From assembly GCA_903820285.1 (NCBI GenBank), contig CAIJGS010000346.1, positions 1 through 50,001 on the forward strand: a stretch of 50,001 bases of DNA. The letters are read 5' to 3'. The stretch's first letter is position 1, and each line of letters starts with the position of its first letter. Below are positions 45,240-50,001 of this stretch, in pieces. The stretch is from an uncultured Verrucomicrobia subdivision 3 bacterium. GTDB lineage: Bacteria; Verrucomicrobiota; Verrucomicrobiia; Limisphaerales; UBA11358. The position numbers and the translations under genes were made by a program. The notes beneath the pieces are model-generated. The model had not been told where the DNA came from, did not search any database, and was given only the letters and a program-made list of their open reading frames with translations.

Positions 45240-45511
45240 CTCTTTGCTTTCACGATCCGTGCGTCAAAAACGCCCGCCACCGGCTGGTCAAACCATGACA
45301 GGGCTCAGTGTAGCAACCCGTGAATCTCAATGTGATGGCCAAATTTTAAACGCGCGTGGGCAACTGCGCCATACCCCGAACATGGTTAGACCCTCATCAC
45401 CGAAACAGGGGATGGTTCAAGCAGGACAAACGCTACTCCCGCCGGTGGTTAGTGAAGATTGGCAGCAAAAACCGGCGAAACGGCTGGGAACCGCGAGACC
45501 GCCGGCGGAGG
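45240..45511 (-). other. intergenic region between the response regulator and GH18 genes
   Basis: About 270 bases without a credible ORF. It is the natural place for a promoter controlled by the response regulator, but I see no strong hexamers or a clear direct or inverted repeat for its binding. No terminator hairpin with a T-run follows the regulator gene. Confidence 0.4.
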
Positions 45512-46234
45512 TCAGGGATTTTTGGACGCCATGTAACGCACCACCGCTTCGGTGCGCGAGCTCACATGCATTTTGGCAAACACATGCTTCAGATGACTGC
45601 ACACCGTGTCGATGCTCAACTCCAGCTTGTCCGCAATCAGCTTGTTGGAATGGCCTTGTGAGAGGAGCAGCAGGATCTGCTCTTCGCGAACGGAAAGGTG
45701 GACGGATTCTTCGCGAACTTTCGCCTTCTGGCGGAACGACTCGATGACGCGCCGGGCAATCTGGCTGGTCATGGGCACCCCGCCGCCAAGGACATCCAGC
45801 AGGGCGGCCCGCAACGCCGAGGGCTTGGTCCGCTTGAGCAGATAACCATCCGCGCCCGCCTCCAGGGCCAGAAACACCAGTTCTTGGTCCGCCATCGCCG
45901 TCAGCATCACAATCTGGGTCTGGGGCAGCAGGGCCTTGAGCCGGACCGTGGTCTCAATTCCCGACATGCGCGGCAGAAAGATATCCATCAGCACCACATC
46001 AGGTTGGTGCGGGGGAACGGCCCGCAGGGCTTCCTCCCCGGTGGCGCAGGTGAAAACACAGGCAAAGTCCGGAAAGGAGTTGATAAGATTCGTCCAGCTC
46101 GTGCGGACGTCGGGCTGATCTTCCACGAGGGCAACCTTGTACTTGGCGCGCTCGGGAGTTGGCGCCGGGCGAACCGGCCGGACTGGTTTTTCCGGATTAG
46201 CAGTTGGCAGGGTCATGGTTTTGGCGTGAGTCAT
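45512..46234 (-). CDS. NarL/LuxR-type response regulator
   Basis: 240 residues from ATG 46234, overlapping the kinase gene 3' end by 38 bases; a second ATG at 46216 is possible, and the longer open frame to 46396 only shadows the kinase. A 30-residue Pro-rich start precedes the receiver domain (VALVEDQPDVR; phospho-acceptor D84 in VLMDIFLPRM; the conserved Thr and Lys in MLTAMAD and LLKRTKPS). A LuxR helix-turn-helix ends the protein (LSVREEQILLLLSQGHSNKLIADKLELS as two adjoining helices). It is the DNA-binding partner of the kinase upstream and the likely activator of the glycosidase genes downstream, starting 290 bases further on. Confidence 0.9.
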   Translation of the reverse strand: MTHAKTMTLPTANPEKPVRPVRPAPTPERAKYKVALVEDQPDVRTSWTNLINSFPDFACVFTCATGEEALRAVPPHQPDVVLMDIFLPRMSGIETTVRLKALLPQTQIVMLTAMADQELVFLALEAGADGYLLKRTKPSALRAALLDVLGGGVPMTSQIARRVIESFRQKAKVREESVHLSVREEQILLLLSQGHSNKLIADKLELSIDTVCSHLKHVFAKMHVSSRTEAVVRYMASKNP

Positions 46235-47726
46235 GGGTGGCTGTGCTTTTGATTTCGCCCGGCTGGTCAGCAAATAATTTTGGGTTCCACAAACGGGTCC
46301 AAGGATAACGTCGCAGTGGCGTGAGGGGAATCGAAAATTCAACGCGACAGCCTTTGCCGGGCTCGCTGACCACATGACAGCTGCCGCCCAGATCATCCAC
46401 GCGCTGCGCCATATTGCTCAAGCCGTTGCGTTCCGGCTTTGACGTGGTTCCGGCGAAGCCCCGGCCATTGTCCTGAACGGTCACCATCAACCGCTGGCCC
46501 TGCAACCGGATCTCAATCCGCACCTCGCTGGCACCCGAATGTTTGACGGCGTTGTTGAGCGCTTCCTTGATGGCCATGAGCAGGCTGCGGCGGAACGGCA
46601 GGTTTAACGAGCCCATGGACATGTCCGGATCCACCACAAAAAGACATTGAATCTGAGCCGACTCCAAAAATGCCTCCGCATAGGTGCAGACATAGGCGGC
46701 AAAGTCGCGCATGGTATCGCGCCGGGGATTGACCGCCCAGAGGATCTCATCCATCGTCGCCAGCAACCCGCGGGCCTCCTCGCAGATCCGCACCAGATGC
46801 AGATTCCTTTCGGAGCCTTCTGGAAAACCGTGTTGCGCCTCCTCGCCATGCAATACCAGCATGGTCATGCGCGGTCCGATGTCATCATGAATATCCCGGG
46901 CAATCCGGGCGCGTTCCCGTTGCAACAGCCAGCGTTCCCCCTTATGCAAAGCCAGCTGGGTCATCAACCGGAAACTGAGCAGAATTACCAGAACACACAC
47001 GGTTAGCAGCGTCACTTGGAACCAGCCCGTCTGCCAGAAATGTACCTTAATTTGCTGCTGGGTGGGCATCACGTTGACATTTTGGGGCTGGGTCCACCAC
47101 GGTGGACGACCAAACGGAGCCTTGATGGTGGCATAGGGCCAGTCATCGGCAGCCCGGGTGATTTTCACCCATTTGCGCACCTCTTCCGGAACGACCCGCC
47201 AGGTCGGGTCCGATTTCACCTCAATCGTTCGCCCATCGGCCAGAGTTACCCGCAAGCCGAAGAGCATCCCCGCGAAACTGGAATCATTGTAAGCATTGAC
47301 GGCCAGTACATGACGTCCCGGGGTCAGAATTTTGGTCAAATCGAAAACAAACAGCTCCCGCCACTCCGCCCCCCGGCCCAGTTCACAACCATCGAGAAAA
47401 AAGGTGAATTCATTATCCACGGTCATCACCAGCCGGGCTTTTACAATCGGGCTGCCCTCGGGAATTACAAACGCTTTCCACAACTGGCAGGGCTGCTGAT
47501 TCGTGGTAATTTGACTCCAAATCCATGAGCCCAAGCCGTTGGTGGGACTGTCGTAGGGATCAGGGCCATCCGCCGCCATGAGTTTATCATCCGCTCCAGC
47601 CCCCAAGGCAGCGCCGGGAATTGCCATCGCCAGCCAAAGGGCCAGCCAGGCAAATGCGGGCATCCAGCGGAGGAGCCGCCATCCGCGCAAGGAGCCCAAT
47701 TCAAATTGAACAATGAAGCGGTGCAA
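46197..47726 (-). CDS. sensor histidine kinase with a GH78-N-like extracytoplasmic sugar-binding domain
   Basis: 509 residues from a TTG at 47726; an ATG at 47663 would remove the basic residues ahead of the hydrophobic core of the signal, so the upstream start is preferred but unsure. Residues 22-43 are a signal or membrane segment. Residues 55-215 form an outer beta-jelly-roll: WIWS, VDNEFTFFLDGCELG, FDLTKILTPGRHVLAV and VTLADGRTIEV closely follow the N domain of rhamnosidases. A membrane helix lies at about 234-255. The kinase core has a HisKA_3 H-box with His280 (ARIARDIHDDIGPRMTML), N-box KEALNNAVKHS and G-boxes DNGRGF and GLSNMAQRV. It should sense a sugar or glycoside and phosphorylate the downstream regulator. 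Confidence 0.88.
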   Translation of the reverse strand: MHRFIVQFELGSLRGWRLLRWMPAFAWLALWLAMAIPGAALGAGADDKLMAADGPDPYDSPTNGLGSWIWSQITTNQQPCQLWKAFVIPEGSPIVKARLVMTVDNEFTFFLDGCELGRGAEWRELFVFDLTKILTPGRHVLAVNAYNDSSFAGMLFGLRVTLADGRTIEVKSDPTWRVVPEEVRKWVKITRAADDWPYATIKAPFGRPPWWTQPQNVNVMPTQQQIKVHFWQTGWFQVTLLTVCVLVILLSFRLMTQLALHKGERWLLQRERARIARDIHDDIGPRMTMLVLHGEEAQHGFPEGSERNLHLVRICEEARGLLATMDEILWAVNPRRDTMRDFAAYVCTYAEAFLESAQIQCLFVVDPDMSMGSLNLPFRRSLLMAIKEALNNAVKHSGASEVRIEIRLQGQRLMVTVQDNGRGFAGTTSKPERNGLSNMAQRVDDLGGSCHVVSEPGKGCRVEFSIPLTPLRRYPWTRLWNPKLFADQPGEIKSTATHDSRQNHDPANC

Positions 47727-47818
47727 GCTTCGTCAGTTTAGTTGTTTTTTCGCCAGCGCCAAGCCTCATGTGTTTTTCCGGCCGGGTATGGCTTCGGATA
47801 GCCACCCTGCCCTGCTGC

Positions 47819-50001
47819 TCAGGGCGCGGGCTTTAAATCTTCCCACTGCACCGTCCAGGAGCCATCCGCCGGAAAGCCCGGGGAAGGATGGTTCGGCGCC
47901 CCATCCCAGCCGGCGCACATCATCGCCACGGCGTAAAGCAGCCCGCCGTTGCCCGGCAAATAGGGACCGGGACCGCCGGTGCAAATGCCTCTTTCATCGT
48001 AATAGTTTTTACCCGAGGGATTCAGCAGCGCTTCCACGGCCAGTTGGGGATCGCCCACCCGGGAGGCTGCCATGGCCATCCAGGGAAAATCCCAGCCCCA
48101 GGTTCCATCCCAATTCCATTTCCGGCCCACTTCCTCCACGGTCCGGCGGGCCACCACAGGATCCAACCCCGGGAACGGCGGTAACATGCCCGAGATCCCG
48201 ATGACATCAATATGGTCAAAGGTTCGCTTGGTAAAAGTATCCGGCCGGTCATCGCTGAAAATGTAGAGACCGTCTTTTTGCGGCAGCGGTGCCAGTTTAT
48301 TGACCACTTCATCCCAATGCGCTTCGCGCGGCAGCCCCAAACGCTGGCGCCACTGTTGCGCCAGATTCAGGCCCACGCGCCAGTAGGCGAGTTCAAAAAT
48401 CGTATTCCGGCGCAACGGTTTGACCTGCCCTTCGCTGGCCGGCCAGGCGGGATCGAGATTGTATTGCCCCGTCACCGCATCCCGGACCGGATAATCCGCC
48501 ATGAACTCAGCCGTACCAAACACGACGTCCCGCCATTTGGCCAAGGTGGCCGTCGTGGGATGCAGCCGGTAATCGAGCTCGGCAAAGAATATCGGGTGCG
48601 GCTCTTTCCACAGGAGCGCCATCTCGGGCGGAAACCCATCGTTGTAGCCGTCAGGTCCCGTCGACTTCGGCCACATCAGGCCTTGATAATCAAAATTCGT
48701 GGCAATGGATCGGGCTACCGGAGCCACCCGTGAATAGATGGTCAACGCTTTGTCGGCCAGCGACCACCGGTCCCAAAGCGCGTAATGGGCGAGATGCCAC
48801 CAGATCATTTCAAAATGCCACTTACCTTCCCAGGGATCAGTTCCGGTCAAACCCACTTCCGCCGGCGGATTGTCGCCCGCCGATTGCGCGGCCAGCTCAT
48901 ATTGGGAAAGCACAATCCGCCGCTCCAATTCACGCCAGCGTGGATCCCGGCTGCCCGAGAGATCAACGGCGCCACCGCTGTTCCAAAACGCCGGCCAGGA
49001 TAACGCACAGGCCGCCTTTACTTCCGCAAAGCCCGGACCATCGGCCGCCGCCGGCGACGATCCGAAATGACAGGTAAAATCCATTGAATCCGTCTGCCCG
49101 TCGGGTGTCAGCGTGAAGCGGTGTGGCGAAGGTCCGCCGCCAACGGTCCAGCTTTCATTCTCGGAAAGCCGCTTGGTCCATGCATGTCCCTTTAAGCGGT
49201 ATTGGATCTCCAAATGTTTGACGACGTGATAGGCCGGATCGCCCGCCAGCTCATTGTTGGCAGTAACGGCACCATCGGTTTGCAGCAAGCGTGCCACTTG
49301 CGTCGTGACATTGGTCCAGCCACCGCCATCGGCGCCATAGCGGGCACTGACAATCTCCGGTTGCACGGGCACCGGTTGGGTCACCTGATAACCATGGCCG
49401 TCGAGCACCACTTCATAATGGGCATCATCGATCACCCGTTGCAATTCCAGCCGGGAAGCAGCCTGCTGGAGGATGGTTGTCTGGTGGTTGGCCGTTTTGG
49501 AAAAATCACCCTCCCAAGCGCCGACGTTTTGTGCGGGAGCTGGAAAATCCATTAATACCTGCAAGCGACCATCACGCAACAACGGCGAGGTCACGTGCAC
49601 GGCCACCGTGTCTGTGTGGGGGGCGACACAGGTTTCCACCACCACGGGCTCGCCCAAATACGTGAAATGGCTGGTCAACAGCCCCGTCCACAAATCAAGG
49701 TGGCGGGAATCCACCCGCACATCCGCCTCGGTCAAACGTTCGCCGATTTGGCTAATGAACCCAATCCGGCCCAGATTCAATGGCTGCGGATTTTTACGTT
49801 CCCACTCATAAATCGCCGGCCGTTCCGGGGTAGTATTGCCCGTCAAATGTCCATGGTCCGGGGTGGCCCAGGGATGGATTTGCGCCGGCGTCACGCCCGG
49901 CGGCAACGGAAACCGGTGCCAGCACCAGTGACTCATCGTATTGCCGCCGACCGTCTCCAGGCCGGTGCCATCGGCATTGAAGGCAAAATTGCCGTTGCCC
50001 A
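47819..50001 (-). CDS. six-hairpin glycoside hydrolase, GH65/GH95-like, 5' end outside window, with DUF3395-like insert
   Basis: The frame is open up to base 50001, well beyond the first internal Met at 49936, and the extra codons read as protein (NGNFAFNADGTGLETVGG), so the N terminus lies outside the window; about 727 codons are visible. The opening jelly-roll-like domain (MSHWCWHRFPLP) and an (alpha/alpha)6 barrel (EGKWHFEMIWWHLAHYALW, WDGTWGWDFPWMAMAA) place it among the GH65/GH95-like clan enzymes. I cannot name the exact family or the catalytic acid, though E in the EGKWHFEM block is a candidate. Counting from the Met at 49936, residues 193-267 are a DUF3395-like insertion (AGDPAYHVVKHLEIQY) also found in the GH78 gene. 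It precedes the kinase gene by 92 bases on the same strand. Confidence 0.75.
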   Translation of the reverse strand, partial: GNGNFAFNADGTGLETVGGNTMSHWCWHRFPLPPGVTPAQIHPWATPDHGHLTGNTTPERPAIYEWERKNPQPLNLGRIGFISQIGERLTEADVRVDSRHLDLWTGLLTSHFTYLGEPVVVETCVAPHTDTVAVHVTSPLLRDGRLQVLMDFPAPAQNVGAWEGDFSKTANHQTTILQQAASRLELQRVIDDAHYEVVLDGHGYQVTQPVPVQPEIVSARYGADGGGWTNVTTQVARLLQTDGAVTANNELAGDPAYHVVKHLEIQYRLKGHAWTKRLSENESWTVGGGPSPHRFTLTPDGQTDSMDFTCHFGSSPAAADGPGFAEVKAACALSWPAFWNSGGAVDLSGSRDPRWRELERRIVLSQYELAAQSAGDNPPAEVGLTGTDPWEGKWHFEMIWWHLAHYALWDRWSLADKALTIYSRVAPVARSIATNFDYQGLMWPKSTGPDGYNDGFPPEMALLWKEPHPIFFAELDYRLHPTTATLAKWRDVVFGTAEFMADYPVRDAVTGQYNLDPAWPASEGQVKPLRRNTIFELAYWRVGLNLAQQWRQRLGLPREAHWDEVVNKLAPLPQKDGLYIFSDDRPDTFTKRTFDHIDVIGISGMLPPFPGLDPVVARRTVEEVGRKWNWDGTWGWDFPWMAMAASRVGDPQLAVEALLNPSGKNYYDERGICTGGPGPYLPGNGGLLYAVAMMCAGWDGAPNHPSPGFPADGSWTVQWEDLKPAP

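Noticed and set aside
19938..50001. SusC/SusD pair or sugar transporter in the glycan locus
   Set aside because: Every long gene on the coding strand was accounted for by a hydrolase, binding, signalling or housekeeping family; none has a TonB-dependent barrel or SusD-like pattern.

Overview
This 50 kb window looks like chromosome from a Verrucomicrobiota member, most like the Pedosphaeraceae/Limisphaerales type. That placement is inferred from gene content and style: moderately high GC, Thr/Asn-rich secreted beta-sandwich proteins, a CotH plus lamin-tail giant protein, a DUF3395-like domain inside glycosidases, and many glycoside hydrolases without a SusC/SusD pair. No rRNA or other phylogenetic marker confirms it.

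Region 1 (1-9568): a SigK/RskA-like ECF sigma and anti-sigma pair on the minus strand faces a tightly packed plus-strand operon of nine lipid and envelope genes. These are an integral-membrane fatty acid desaturase, an FAD-dependent amine-oxidase-like protein, DUF1365, a cyclopropane-synthase-family methyltransferase, DUF1475, DUF2062, DUF1295, a second CFA/coclaurine-type methyltransferase and a lipoprotein alpha/beta hydrolase. Five junctions in the operon, and the sigma/anti-sigma junction, are 4-nt ATGA overlaps. From memory, the core (FAD protein, DUF1365, CFA-type enzyme, DUF1295, sigK, rskA) matches the sigK locus of Mycobacterium tuberculosis. The likely job is stress-induced modification of membrane acyl chains (methylation, cyclopropanation or oxidation).

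Region 2 (9569-16799): a long leader precedes a secreted Kelch/Big2/BspA-LRR protein. On the opposite strand a GH2 enzyme is followed by an SGNH-fold protein whose nucleophile serine and Asp-x-x-His motif are both lost. An intergenic region upstream of secA holds a palindromic element and a tiny hydrophobic ORF.

Region 3 (16800-22724): secA with a strong terminator, a GH27 alpha-galactosidase with an NPCBM domain, and the nucleotide-sanitising gene rdgB.

Region 4 (22742-50001, all minus strand): a large glycan-degradation locus. In transcription order it holds a truncated six-hairpin (GH65/GH95-like) glycosidase, a sensor kinase whose outer domain resembles the sugar-binding jelly roll of GH78 enzymes, a LuxR-type response regulator, a GH18-signature protein, a GH78 alpha-L-rhamnosidase, a 3329-residue CotH/lamin-tail/LamG protein, and two GH92 alpha-mannosidases. 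One of the mannosidases is fused to malectin and to a basic-secretory-protein metallopeptidase domain. A roughly 190-residue module occurs five times in two of these proteins, and a DUF3395-like domain is inserted in two unrelated glycosidases. GH18, two GH92 and a peptidase domain together suggest glycoprotein (N-glycan or mannan) breakdown, with GH78, GH27 and GH2 for rhamnose and galactose side groups. No transporter is seen.
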